Positions 27,731 through 36,723 of a stretch of 64,000 nt of DNA are shown here, one piece after another (positions within the stretch are counted from its first letter, which is position 1; each line of letters begins with the position of its first letter). A program made the translations under genes and the position numbers. Under the pieces are notes generated by a model. The model was not told where the DNA came from, searched no databases, and saw nothing but the letters and a program-made list of their open reading frames with translations. The DNA is from Propionivibrio dicarboxylicus. Lineage in GTDB: Bacteria; Pseudomonadota; Gammaproteobacteria; Burkholderiales; Rhodocyclaceae. Location: contig NZ_FNCY01000001.1 of assembly GCF_900099695.1 (NCBI RefSeq), forward strand, positions 186,001 through 250,000. The letters are read 5' to 3'.

Positions 27731-29095
27731 ATGTTCGGCAAGATCCTGATCGCCAACCGCGGTGAAGTCGCCCTGCGCATCCTGCGGGCCTGCCGCGACC
27801 TCGGCATCAAGACCGTCGTCGCGCATTCGGAAGCGGACCGCGGCGCCCGTTTCCTCGCGCTCGCCGACCAGGCCGTCTGCATCGGCCCGGCCCCGGCCAG
27901 TCTGAGTTACCTGAACGCCGCGGCGATCCTGTCGGCGGCGATCGTCAGCGATGCCGAAGCCATCCATCCGGGTTACGGATTCCTCGCCGGCAGTGCCGAT
28001 TTCGCTGCCCGCGTCGACGCCGCCGGACTGAGCTTCATCGGCGCACGGGCGGAAACGCTGCGTTTGCTCAACGACAAGACACGCCTGCGCGGCGCCATGA
28101 AAACCGCCGGCATACCGTGCATTCCCGGCCCCGACACTCCGCTCGCTGACGACGCGAAGGAGGCGCAGCGACTCGCCAAGAAGCTCGGTTATCCAGTCGT
28201 CATCAAGGCTTCCGTCTACCGCGGCGAACGCGGCATGCGCATCGTCCACACCGACGCCGCGCTGCTCAACGCGATCACGCAGACCCGGGCTGAAGCGCTA
28301 GAGCTCTGCGGCTCCGCCGATGTCTATCTCGAAAAACATCTCGAATACCCACGGCATATCGAGATCCAGATGCTCGCCGACCAGCATGGCAATGTCCTTT
28401 TTCTCGGCGAGCGCGACTGCTCGCTGCAGCGCAAGGGGCACCGGCTGATCGAGGAAGCGCCGGCCTTCGGCATCCCCAACCGATTGGTTGCCCGCATCGG
28501 CGAACGCTGCGCCGATGCCTGCCGTCAGATTGGCTTCCACGGCGTCGGCGGTTTCCGTTTTCTCGTCGAAAAGGGCGACTTCCACTTTGCCGGAATCACC
28601 GCGGGACTGCAGTTCGAACACCCCTTGTGCGAAATGGTCACGGGCATCGACCTCGTTCAGGAACAGATCCGCGCCGCCGCCGGCGAAAAATTGCGCTTCC
28701 GCCAACGCGAACTGGTTTTCCGCGGCCACGCGATCGAATGCCGGATCAATGCCGAGGACCCGCAAAGCTTTCTGCCCGCCCCGGGGAAAATATCCGCCCT
28801 TCATTTCCCGGGCGGCCCCGGCATACGCTGCGACAGTGCCCTGCAGGCCGGCGAAGCGGTGACCGCACACTACGATCCTTTGGTGGCGAAAATCATTGCT
28901 TTCGGCGAAAATCGCGAACATGCCATTCGTCGTCTGCGCAACGCGCTGGACGAGGCGAGAATCGAAGGTCTGCGAACCAATCTCGCCCTGCACCGGAACC
29001 TGCTCAACGACGCCAATATTCAAAAAGGCGTGACCAACCTTCACTACCTTGAAAAAGTGCTCGCCATCAAACGCGACGCCCAACGAAAGTCTTAA
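27731..29095 (+). CDS. accC: Biotin carboxylase-like protein with degenerate active site
   Basis: This 454-residue protein aligns without gaps to E. coli biotin carboxylase as far as residue 340, so numbering is shared. Lys116, Lys159, His209, Glu211, Gln233, Glu296 and Arg338 are kept. The ATP-grasp glycine loop 162-166 is V-Y-R-G-E instead of five glycines. His236 is Gly, Lys238 is Arg, metal ligands Glu276 and Glu288 are Arg and Gly, Asn290 is Thr and Arg292 is Gly. With both metal ligands and the bicarbonate-site residues gone, catalysis is very unlikely. The frame is open throughout and the gene keeps its usual place before prmA. Confidence 0.9.
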   Translation: MFGKILIANRGEVALRILRACRDLGIKTVVAHSEADRGARFLALADQAVCIGPAPASLSYLNAAAILSAAIVSDAEAIHPGYGFLAGSADFAARVDAAGLSFIGARAETLRLLNDKTRLRGAMKTAGIPCIPGPDTPLADDAKEAQRLAKKLGYPVVIKASVYRGERGMRIVHTDAALLNAITQTRAEALELCGSADVYLEKHLEYPRHIEIQMLADQHGNVLFLGERDCSLQRKGHRLIEEAPAFGIPNRLVARIGERCADACRQIGFHGVGGFRFLVEKGDFHFAGITAGLQFEHPLCEMVTGIDLVQEQIRAAAGEKLRFRQRELVFRGHAIECRINAEDPQSFLPAPGKISALHFPGGPGIRCDSALQAGEAVTAHYDPLVAKIIAFGENREHAIRRLRNALDEARIEGLRTNLALHRNLLNDANIQKGVTNLHYLEKVLAIKRDAQRKS

Positions 29096-29100
29096 GCATC

Positions 29101-29997
29101 ATGTCATGGACAGCCATCAGCATCGAAACCGACTGCGAACACGCCGAAGCGCTGGCTGACGCGCTGATCGACAATGGCGCGCTCTCGGCCAGTATTGAAG
29201 ATGCCGATGCCGGCACCCCGGCCGAAACGCCGCAATTCGGCGAACCGGGGTCGGTGACGACACCGGGATGGTCGCGCTCGCGCGTCGTCGCCCTGCTCGA
29301 CGACAGCACCGATCCCGATATCCTGCTGGCGGTCTGCGCACCCCTGGCCGAACTGAATGCGGTGCCGAACTACACGCGCGAAACCGTCGCCGAGCAGAAC
29401 TGGGTGCAACTCACGCAATCGCAATTCGACCCGATCCGGGTATCCGACCGGTTGTGGATCGTGCCATCCTGGCACGAAGCGCCAGACCCCAATGCGATCG
29501 TTCTCGTGCTCGACCCAGGCATGGCCTTCGGCACCGGCTCGCACCCGACCACACGCTTGTGCCTCGAATGGCTGGAACGCGCCATCGCGCCCGGCGAATC
29601 GCTGCTTGATTACGGCTGCGGTTCCGGCATCCTGGCCATCGCCGCGGCAAAGCTCGGTGCAACCCCAATCCTGGGTGTCGATATCGACCCGCAGGCGGTC
29701 AGCGCCGCGATCGACAATGCCGAACGCAATGGCGTCACCGCCCGCTTCGCCGATTCGGCCCAGTCCATTGCCGGACAGTTCGACGTCGTCGTCGCCAACA
29801 TTCTCTCGAATCCGCTCAAGGCCCTGGCTCCGGCCATCTGCAGCCACGTTCGTCCCGGTGGAAAGCTCGCGCTGTCAGGCATTCTCGCCGAGCAAGCCGA
29901 CGACCTGATCGGCGTATACGCCCCCTACGCCACCCTTGTCGTCGAAGACACGCGTGACGGCTGGGTCTGTCTCGCCGGCACCAGAAAGTCCGCATGA
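29101..29997 (+). CDS. prmA: Ribosomal protein L11 methyltransferase
   Basis: PrmA trimethylates ribosomal protein L11 using SAM. The 298-residue protein has an N-terminal L11-recognition domain and a C-terminal Rossmann methyltransferase. Motifs are DPGMAFGTGSHPTTRLCLEWL, motif I LDYGCGSGILAIAAAKLG and the substrate-site VVANILSNPL. It starts five bases after accC and its stop overlaps the next start (ATGA), so the genes form one operon. Confidence 0.97.
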   Translation: MSWTAISIETDCEHAEALADALIDNGALSASIEDADAGTPAETPQFGEPGSVTTPGWSRSRVVALLDDSTDPDILLAVCAPLAELNAVPNYTRETVAEQNWVQLTQSQFDPIRVSDRLWIVPSWHEAPDPNAIVLVLDPGMAFGTGSHPTTRLCLEWLERAIAPGESLLDYGCGSGILAIAAAKLGATPILGVDIDPQAVSAAIDNAERNGVTARFADSAQSIAGQFDVVVANILSNPLKALAPAICSHVRPGGKLALSGILAEQADDLIGVYAPYATLVVEDTRDGWVCLAGTRKSA

Positions 29998-31169
29998 AAA
30001 CCCGCTGCCCCGAGTGCCAGACCACCTTCCGCGTCACCCCGGACCAGTTGCGTGCACGCGCCGGCAAGGTTCGTTGCGGCCAATGCCAGACGGTGTTCAA
30101 CGCACTCGACAGCCTGATCGAAGAGCACCCGACGGCCGGCAACGATCTGCCCGTGCCGGCACCTGGGCCATCACCGGCCGCCCCGGTCGAACTGGCAGCG
30201 CCAATCGACTTCGGCGTGGTGCCCCCGGCACCGGTGCTGACGGCCACGCCGCAAACACCGGCCATGGAGGCGCCATCGGAACCCGAATTTCCGGAGGCGA
30301 TGCCGGAAGAAGAGGAAGAAGACGCTGCCGACCCGACCGATGAGCTAACGGACGACGAGGCAGATGACGAGGCAGATGACGAGGCAGACGACAAAGCGGA
30401 CGACGACGCGGAGGATGAACCCTACATCCCGGCACCGGACCCCGCCCTCAGCGTCCTGCTCGAACCGACGTTCGCCGAGCCCTCCGATACAGAAAGGCGC
30501 AGGGAGCCCAGCGAACAAGCCACGGAGACGACCGCCGACGGCGAGCCCGTCACCCCGCTCAGCGAAGCCGAAGCCCAGGAACTCGGCAAGGCGACCGGCC
30601 TGATTCTGCCCCGCGAAATGACCGAAGTGCCTGGCTACAGCAAGTGGTCGGCCGGTGTCATGGCAGCCCCCGTGCATCAGGAAGCTGCACCGCCGATGCG
30701 CTGGCCGTACATCGTCGTCGCCACAGTGCTGGCCATTGCACTGCTCGGACAGATGTCCTATCGCTTCCGCACCGAACTGGCCATCAACGTGCCGGTCCTG
30801 CGCCCCGTACTCGAAAAAATGAGCGCCAGCCTGGGCACCACGATTCCGCTCGCGCGCCGGGTTGATCTGATCAGCATCGAGTCGTCCGACCTGCAAAGCG
30901 ACACCGCCCGCGGCAACTTGCTCGTACTGAGCGCCACCGTGCGCAACCGCGCGGCCTTTCCGCAGGCGTATCCCGCACTCGAACTGGCTCTGACCGATAC
31001 GCGCGACACACCGATTGCCCGCCGCGTCTTCCTGCCGGAAGAATATCTGCCAGCCACTCAACCCGCTGGCCAGCCCATCGGTCCGCACGCCGACGTCGGC
31101 GTCCGCGTCTGGATCGAGGCCAAGGACATCAACGCCGCCGGCTACCGCCTCTACGTCTTCTATCCCTGA
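29994..31169 (+). CDS. Zinc-ribbon and DUF3426 membrane protein
   Basis: This 391-residue protein opens with an MJ0042-type zinc ribbon, CPECQTTFRV then RCGQCQTVFNAL. A long Pro/Ala and acidic low-complexity linker follows, including a tandem DEAD/DDEA repeat. There is one membrane segment (YIVVATVLAIALLGQ, about residue 240), and the C-terminal DUF3426 domain lies outside the membrane. It overlaps prmA by four bases, the standard betaproteobacterial arrangement. The function is unknown. The design suggests a cytoplasmic metal or nucleic-acid module tethered to a periplasmic domain. Confidence 0.9.
   Translation: MKTRCPECQTTFRVTPDQLRARAGKVRCGQCQTVFNALDSLIEEHPTAGNDLPVPAPGPSPAAPVELAAPIDFGVVPPAPVLTATPQTPAMEAPSEPEFPEAMPEEEEEDAADPTDELTDDEADDEADDEADDKADDDAEDEPYIPAPDPALSVLLEPTFAEPSDTERRREPSEQATETTADGEPVTPLSEAEAQELGKATGLILPREMTEVPGYSKWSAGVMAAPVHQEAAPPMRWPYIVVATVLAIALLGQMSYRFRTELAINVPVLRPVLEKMSASLGTTIPLARRVDLISIESSDLQSDTARGNLLVLSATVRNRAAFPQAYPALELALTDTRDTPIARRVFLPEEYLPATQPAGQPIGPHADVGVRVWIEAKDINAAGYRLYVFYP
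30353..30411 (+). repeat. 12-base tandem repeat coding an acidic tract
   Basis: Units close to GACGAGGCAGAT repeat about five times within the DUF3426 gene and encode Asp-Glu-Ala-Asp. The repeats drift in sequence toward the 3' end. Length polymorphism by slipped-strand pairing would keep the reading frame. Confidence 0.75.
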
Positions 31170-31208
31170 GTTCCGGCGCCGTGAAGGGAAGGCCGGTGGC
31201 GCCGATGC

Positions 31209-31214
31209 TATAAT
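31209..31214 (+). promoter_or_regulatory. Candidate -10 box for the PfkB kinase gene
   Basis: A perfect TATAAT lies 34 bases before the kinase ATG in the 79-base gap after the DUF3426 gene. The -35 region is poor, so this is a weak prediction. Confidence 0.4.
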
Positions 31215-31248
31215 CCGCGCTCCCTGGTCCATACAATACTGACGCCCC

Positions 31249-32184
31249 ATGTCCACGCTCATCTGCGGCTCCATTGCCTACGACAACATCATGGTTTTCC
31301 ATGATCGTTTCAAGAACCATATCCTGCCCGAGCAGATCCACATCCTGAACGTCGCCTTCCTGGTGCCTGAGATGCGGCGCGAATTCGGCGGGTGTGCCGG
31401 TAATATTGCCTACAACCTGAAACTGCTCGGCGGTAAGCCACTGATCATGGCCACGGTCGGCGAGGACGCCGAGCCCTATCTGCGTCGCCTCGATGCCCTC
31501 GACATCCCGCGGACCTATGTGCGTCAGATCGAGGGCAGCTTCACCGCCCAGGCCTTTATCACCACCGACCTCGACGACAACCAGATCACCGCATTCCATC
31601 CCGGCGCGATGACCCATTCACACGCCAACCGGACCACCGATGCGCGCGAAGCGACGCTGGCGATCGTCGCCCCTGACGGCCGCGACGGCATGCTCCAGCA
31701 CGCCCGCGACCTCGCCGCCAGCAAGGTGCCTTTCTTCTTCGACCCGGGCCAGGGCATGCCGATGTTCTCGGGCGAGGAATTGCTGCAGTTCCTCGACCTG
31801 TGCGACTACGCCTGCTTCAACGACTACGAGGCGAAAATGGCCTGTGATCGCACTGGCCTGCCGCTGGAAGCGCTGGCCGCGCGCGTCAAGGCACTGATCG
31901 TGACGCTCGGCCCGGCCGGTTCGCACATCTATGCCGATGGAAAACGCCTGGAAATTCCGTGCGTCGAGGCCGACGACGTTGTCGACCCCACCGGTTGCGG
32001 CGATGCCTATCGTTCCGGATTACTGTACGGCATTGCCGAAGGTTGGGCGTGGGAAGATACCGGACGACTGGCAGCCGTCATGGGCGCAATCAAGATCGCT
32101 CACCGGGGCGGCCAGAACCACCGTCCGACGCGCGACGAGATCGCGGCCCGCTACACCAAGGCCTTCGGCAAGGCACCGTGGTAA
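31249..32184 (+). CDS. PfkB-family sugar or nucleoside kinase
   Basis: This 311-residue ribokinase-fold enzyme has the N-terminal substrate motif GGCAGNIAYNLKLLGG and the C-terminal anion-hole signature DPTGCGDAYRSGLLYG, with the catalytic Asp. The cysteine replaces the usual Ala of DTxGAGD. The beginning LICGSIAYDNIMVF resembles adenosine-kinase-like members found at this position in betaproteobacteria. ATP-dependent phosphorylation of adenosine or a sugar is expected, but which one is open. Confidence 0.9.
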   Translation: MSTLICGSIAYDNIMVFHDRFKNHILPEQIHILNVAFLVPEMRREFGGCAGNIAYNLKLLGGKPLIMATVGEDAEPYLRRLDALDIPRTYVRQIEGSFTAQAFITTDLDDNQITAFHPGAMTHSHANRTTDAREATLAIVAPDGRDGMLQHARDLAASKVPFFFDPGQGMPMFSGEELLQFLDLCDYACFNDYEAKMACDRTGLPLEALAARVKALIVTLGPAGSHIYADGKRLEIPCVEADDVVDPTGCGDAYRSGLLYGIAEGWAWEDTGRLAAVMGAIKIAHRGGQNHRPTRDEIAARYTKAFGKAPW

Positions 32185-32198
32185 GAAAGGAGTCCCTC

Positions 32199-32651
32199 AT
32201 GCAATACGCTCGCATCATCAGTCTTATTCTGACGACATTTTTTCTGGGCGCTTGCGCCAGCAACCTCTCGGGTGATGTGTACACACGCGATCAGGCGCGC
32301 CGTGAAATGACCGTCCGTGCCGGTGTTGTCGAGACCGTGCGCGAAGTTCGCATGGAAGGTACGCGCAGCGGCACCGGCACGCTTGCCGGCGGTGCCATCG
32401 GTGGCGTTGCCGGCAGCAACATCGGCGGCGGCAAGGGCCAGATCGTCGGCGCCATCCTCGGCGCCGTCGCTGGCGGACTCGCCGGATCGGCCGCCGAGGA
32501 AAAGCTCACGCAGAAAAACGCGCTCGAAATCACCGTCAGGCTTGACAACGGCCAGACCGTCGCAATCGTCCAGGAAATGGGCGAAGTCTTTCACCCCGGT
32601 GAACGCGTCCGCGTCCTGAGCAACTACAACTCGTCGCGCGTCTCGCACTAA
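32199..32651 (+). CDS. SlyB/Pcp-like outer-membrane lipoprotein
   Basis: This 150-residue lipoprotein has the signal peptide and lipobox FFLGACAS. A glycine-zipper segment follows (AGGAIGGVAGSNIGGGKGQIVGAILGAVAGGLAG), which spans or inserts in the outer membrane, then a small beta-rich C-terminal domain ending NSSRVSH. AAAGGAG precedes the ATG by seven bases. SlyB-type proteins stabilise the outer membrane under stress. It follows the kinase after 14 bases. Confidence 0.9.
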   Translation: MQYARIISLILTTFFLGACASNLSGDVYTRDQARREMTVRAGVVETVREVRMEGTRSGTGTLAGGAIGGVAGSNIGGGKGQIVGAILGAVAGGLAGSAAEEKLTQKNALEITVRLDNGQTVAIVQEMGEVFHPGERVRVLSNYNSSRVSH

Positions 32652-32665
32652 GCGCCTCGGCATCG

Positions 32666-33454
32666 ATGCATTCGTCCGACACCACGCCATACCTGATACG
32701 GGGCTGGCGTTGTCTGCGCCTGGCCCTGCACTTCGTCTGGATCGGACTGGGCGCAGCGCTGATCTACCCCTGCGTCGGCGAACTTCGACGACTTCGCCTC
32801 AAACAAGCGTGGTCGCATCGTATCCTGACGCTGCTTGCAGTCAAGGTCGACGCACCCGCCATTGACGCCCCGCCGGGCTGTCTGATCGTGGCAAACCATA
32901 TCTCCTGGCTCGACATTTTTGCGATCAATGCCGTTCGCCCGGCCGCCTTCATCGCCAAGTCGGAGGTCCGCCACTGGCCGTTCATCGGCTGGCTATCGGC
33001 CCGCAACGGCACGATTTTCCTCGTGCGCGGCAGCCGCGCACATGCTCAGGAGATCAACCGCGAGATCGACGCGCTGCTCGACCGCGAGCAGGACGTCGCC
33101 ATTTTCCCGGAAGGCATGACGACCGACGGCACGCAGGTACGTTCGTTCCATGGCGCGCTGCTACAACCGGCAATCGAAACCGGACGCCCGATCCTGCCGC
33201 TTTCGCTCAGTTACTGCGATGCCGACGGACGATTCAGCCTGGCACCGTCCTATGCCGGAGACATCACGCTGATGCAGTGTTTTTCGGCCATTTTGGCCCG
33301 TCGCCGATTGATCGCCCGCGTTCGTGCCGGTGCAGTCATCGCCACGGCGGGAAAATCGCGGCGCGAGCTCGCCGCCGAAGCGCACGCGGAGATTTCCCGT
33401 CACCTCGGCTACACCGCGGCGCCAGCCACCTCTTCCGGCAAGCACGGCACCTGA
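32666..33454 (+). CDS. PlsC-like lysophospholipid acyltransferase
   Basis: This 262-residue glycerolipid acyltransferase has a membrane segment near residues 20-38, the catalytic HX4D motif NHISWLD, the glycerophosphate-binding FPEG and further PlsC-like blocks. It probably acylates lysophosphatidate or a related lipid at the inner membrane. It starts 14 bases after the lipoprotein. Its 3' end overlaps the convergent apaH by 46 bases. It may be a secondary PlsC rather than the essential one. Confidence 0.88.
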   Translation: MHSSDTTPYLIRGWRCLRLALHFVWIGLGAALIYPCVGELRRLRLKQAWSHRILTLLAVKVDAPAIDAPPGCLIVANHISWLDIFAINAVRPAAFIAKSEVRHWPFIGWLSARNGTIFLVRGSRAHAQEINREIDALLDREQDVAIFPEGMTTDGTQVRSFHGALLQPAIETGRPILPLSLSYCDADGRFSLAPSYAGDITLMQCFSAILARRRLIARVRAGAVIATAGKSRRELAAEAHAEISRHLGYTAAPATSSGKHGT

Positions 33455-34236
33455 AAGACCGACCGGTCCTCCAGGCGAACGGCGGTCAGCAGGCCGCCCC
33501 ACAGGCAGCCCGAATCGATCGCCAGCAGATTCGGCGTCATCTTGAGTCCCAAGGCAGACCAGTGACCGGTGACCAGCACCGTATCGACGCTGTGCCGCCC
33601 CGGCACCTCGAACCAAGGCACATAGCCCGGCGGCGCATCGACAAGCTCGCCCTTCGCATGAAAATCCATGACGCCGTCAGGCGTGCAAAAACGCATGCGC
33701 GTCATGGCGTTCACGATCACACGCAGGCGCGCCCAACCGACCAGTGCGTCGTCCCACGCCGCCGGCTCGCTGCCCCACATGTTGGCCAGAAAAACGCGCC
33801 AGTCATCAGCAAGCAGCGCCACCTCTACCTCCCTGGCCAAACCCCGCGCTTGCGCCACCGACCACGCCGGCAGCAAACCGGCATGCACCATGCAGAAGCC
33901 ATATTCGACATGACAAAGCGGCTGGTGTCGAAGCCAATCGAGCAGCACGTCGCGATCCGGTGCGTTCAGCACATCCTCGACCGTATCGTCCTTGCCGCGC
34001 TTGCCAAAGCCCTCGGCCGTCATCAGCAAGGCGAGATCGTGATTACCAAGCACCACGACCGCGGCAGCGCCGAGGCCGCGGACAAAACGTAGCGTCTCGA
34101 GCGAGCGCGGCCCGCGATTCACCAGGTCGCCGACGAACCACAACCGGTCTTTCGCCGGATCGAACGCAATTTTTTCGAGCAGGCAGCACAGGGTGCCGAA
34201 ACAGCCCTGGATATCGCCAATGGCATAAGTCGCCAA
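33409..34236 (-). CDS. apaH: Symmetrical bis(5'-nucleosyl)-tetraphosphatase
   Basis: ApaH hydrolyses Ap4A to two ADP and can remove Np4 caps from RNA. Metallophosphatase motifs GDIQGCFG, GDLVNRGP and LGNHDLALL are intact. The start appears to be TTG at 34236 (reading LATYAIGDIQG), with GGGAG about ten bases upstream, giving 275 residues. An ATG start would add 19 unrelated residues. It lies 11 bases after galE on the same strand and overlaps the convergent acyltransferase gene at its 3' end. Confidence 0.94.
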   Translation of the reverse strand: MATYAIGDIQGCFGTLCCLLEKIAFDPAKDRLWFVGDLVNRGPRSLETLRFVRGLGAAAVVVLGNHDLALLMTAEGFGKRGKDDTVEDVLNAPDRDVLLDWLRHQPLCHVEYGFCMVHAGLLPAWSVAQARGLAREVEVALLADDWRVFLANMWGSEPAAWDDALVGWARLRVIVNAMTRMRFCTPDGVMDFHAKGELVDAPPGYVPWFEVPGRHSVDTVLVTGHWSALGLKMTPNLLAIDSGCLWGGLLTAVRLEDRSVFQVPCLPEEVAGAAV

Positions 34237-34247
34237 GGCCTTCTCCC

Positions 34248-35252
34248 TCAGCTGCCCGACTGATGCTGCTGCCAGCGCCAGGCATCGCGGCACATCTCGT
34301 CGATGCCCCGCTTCGCCCGCCAGTCGAGTCGCTCGCCAGCGAGCGTCGTATCGGCATAGCAGGCGGCGACATCGCCAGGGCGACGCGCGACGACGGCATA
34401 ATCGATACGCTTGCCGCTGGCACGCTCGAACGCCCGCACCATCTCAAGCACCGAATAACCACGCCCAGTACCAAGGTTGACCGTCACCACGCCGCCGTCC
34501 CTCCGGAGGCAAGCCAGCGCCGCCACATGCCCCTCGGCAAGATCCATGACGTGGATATAGTCGCGGACTCCCGTACCATCGGGCGTCGGATAATCGTCGC
34601 CAAATATCGACAAGCGTTCACGCTGCCCGCTGGCCACCTGCGCCACATAGGGCATGAGGTTGTTGGGCACGCCATTTGGCGCTTCGCCGATCAGTCCGCT
34701 TTCGTGCGCGCCGACCGGATTGAAATAGCGGAGGCGGGCGATCTTCCATTCGGCATCGGCCCGCGCCAGATCCGCCAGGATGTCTTCAATCATCAGCTTG
34801 CTGGCGCCATAAGGATTCGTCGCAGACCGCGGAAAATCCTCACGAATCGGCACGGCAGCGGGATCGCCGTACACAGTCGCCGACGAACTGAAGATCAGCG
34901 TCCTGACGCCACACTCGGCCATCACCTCGCACAGCGCGATCGCGCCGCCGACATTGCAGTCGTAATAGCGCAGCGGCTGTACCACCGATTCGCCGACGGC
35001 TTTCAGGCCGGCGAAATGGATGACCGCATCAATCTTCCGCTCGGAAAAAACTCGCCGCAGCAGTGCCCGATCGCGCACGTCGCCTTTGACGAAATCAGGA
35101 CGTTGTCCGCTGATCCGCGCAATCGCATCGACAACGCTGGCCTGACTGTTCGAGAGATCATCGACAATGGTGACCTGGTGGCTGGCCGCCATCAGCGCGA
35201 CGCAAGTATGGGAGCCAATATAACCGCAGCCGCCAGTAACCAAGATATGCAT
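34248..35252 (-). CDS. galE: UDP-glucose 4-epimerase
   Basis: GalE interconverts UDP-glucose and UDP-galactose using bound NAD. The 334-residue protein has the Rossmann start VTGGCGYIGSHT, the catalytic Ser/Tyr/Lys set (SSSATVYG and NPYGASKLM) and the C-terminal RPGDVAACYAD block. It lies in a - strand run with the phosphohexomutase and rfb genes, which points to supply of LPS or exopolysaccharide sugars. Confidence 0.96.
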   Translation of the reverse strand: MHILVTGGCGYIGSHTCVALMAASHQVTIVDDLSNSQASVVDAIARISGQRPDFVKGDVRDRALLRRVFSERKIDAVIHFAGLKAVGESVVQPLRYYDCNVGGAIALCEVMAECGVRTLIFSSSATVYGDPAAVPIREDFPRSATNPYGASKLMIEDILADLARADAEWKIARLRYFNPVGAHESGLIGEAPNGVPNNLMPYVAQVASGQRERLSIFGDDYPTPDGTGVRDYIHVMDLAEGHVAALACLRRDGGVVTVNLGTGRGYSVLEMVRAFERASGKRIDYAVVARRPGDVAACYADTTLAGERLDWRAKRGIDEMCRDAWRWQQHQSGS

Positions 35253-35265
35253 AGCGATTCCTGTT

Positions 35266-36723
35266 TTAGTCTGCCGTCGTTCCGCCGAAGGCGAGCACGC
35301 GCTTCAGGCATTCCTCGACGAGATGCCGGGCGCGCGCGGCATCGCTAGCTTCGGCATAACACCGCAGTTCCGGGGCATTGCCGGAAGGCCGCAGATGAAC
35401 GATCTCGTCCGAATCGAGCCGGATGCGCAAACCGTCGGTCTCGTCGATCGACACCGGCTTGCCGGCAAGGCCTGCGAGAAAGTCCTCGATCGCCGCTGAC
35501 GATGCCGTCAGCTCAGCAATGAGCGCCCGGCTTCGCGCTGTCGAAAATGCCTGGAGGCGGTCGCTGGCCGTGAATCGTGCCGGCAAGCGGCTCGACAAGG
35601 CCGAAAGAGGCTGCCCGTTCTCGCCGGCCAGCGCCAGCAAGCTGAGCATCGGCAAAACCGCGTCGCGGGTTTTCAGGGCCGCCAGGGCACGCCCGGAACG
35701 CGTCAGCGGCGAACCGACAAGGAAGCCGCCGTTCGGCTCGAACCCGACCACCGTTCCTGCATCTGCCGCCAACAATTGCTCGATGCCCTCGATGACATAC
35801 GGCGAACCGATCCGGGTTCGCGTCACGCGGGAAAATGCACCGCAACTATCGATCGCCGTATTGCAATTGACGGTCGTCGCCACCGCGCCGGCACCGAGAT
35901 ACTGGGCGCAAAGAATGCCAGTGACATCGCCGCGAAACCAGTCGCCGTTTTCGTCGCCGATCAGCGGCCGATCGGCATCACCGTCAGTCGACACGATGGC
36001 GTCGAAGCTATTGGCCACAGCCCAGCGACGCGCCTGAGCGACGTCTTCCGCGCTGACGGCCTCGGTGTCGATGGGGACGAATGCGTCGGTACGGCCGAGC
36101 GAGAGCACCTGCGCCCCGAAACCCTCAAGAAGTTCGCGCAAGAGATCGCGAGCAACGCTCGAATGCTCATACACGGCGACTTTCTTTCCGGCGAGAAAAG
36201 CCGACGGGAAGAAATCGCGATAGCGCTGCAAATAGGCGCGTCGCGCTGCATCATTCGGCGCGGGCAATGGCGCCGTCACGCCGCTGTCGGGCACCGTGAC
36301 AATCGCATCGCGAATGCGTGCCTCGTCATCCTTGGTAATCTCTCCGTTCGCGCTGTAGAACTTGATGCCATTGCGATCGAAGGGAATATGGCTGCCGGTC
36401 ACCATGATCGCCGGAATGCCTTCGGCCTCGGCATACAAGGCCAACGCCGGCGTCGGAATTGCGCCGCAATAATCCGCCTTGAGGCCGGCCGCCTCGATCG
36501 CCGCGACACAGGCCGACGCGATCGCCGGACTGCTCGGGCGCAGGTCGATCGCCAACGCCACCCGTCCGGCCTTCGCCGGCACGGCTTGCAGGAACGCCAC
36601 AGCGTAGGCGTGACACACTTCGGCGGTCATCGCTGCCACCAATCCACGTGCGCCGCTCGTTCCGAAACGCACGCCACTTGTCTCCATCAAATCGGCGATC
36701 CGATATTGCATTGCCATTTTCAT
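35266..36723 (-). CDS. Phosphomannomutase/phosphoglucomutase family enzyme
   Basis: This 485-residue alpha-D-phosphohexomutase has the phosphoserine loop VTGSHIPFDRNGIKF, where TGSHIP replaces the commoner TASHNP. The metal loop is STDGDADRPLI, the sugar-specificity loop is VGFEPNGGFL, and the phosphate-binding end is RPSGNAPELRCY. It probably makes mannose-1-P or glucose-1-P for nucleotide sugars. The start overlaps the rfbC stop (TGATG), which supports the ATG at 36723 over a longer frame. Substrate preference is not certain. Confidence 0.92.
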   Translation of the reverse strand: MKMAMQYRIADLMETSGVRFGTSGARGLVAAMTAEVCHAYAVAFLQAVPAKAGRVALAIDLRPSSPAIASACVAAIEAAGLKADYCGAIPTPALALYAEAEGIPAIMVTGSHIPFDRNGIKFYSANGEITKDDEARIRDAIVTVPDSGVTAPLPAPNDAARRAYLQRYRDFFPSAFLAGKKVAVYEHSSVARDLLRELLEGFGAQVLSLGRTDAFVPIDTEAVSAEDVAQARRWAVANSFDAIVSTDGDADRPLIGDENGDWFRGDVTGILCAQYLGAGAVATTVNCNTAIDSCGAFSRVTRTRIGSPYVIEGIEQLLAADAGTVVGFEPNGGFLVGSPLTRSGRALAALKTRDAVLPMLSLLALAGENGQPLSALSSRLPARFTASDRLQAFSTARSRALIAELTASSAAIEDFLAGLAGKPVSIDETDGLRIRLDSDEIVHLRPSGNAPELRCYAEASDAARARHLVEECLKRVLAFGGTTAD

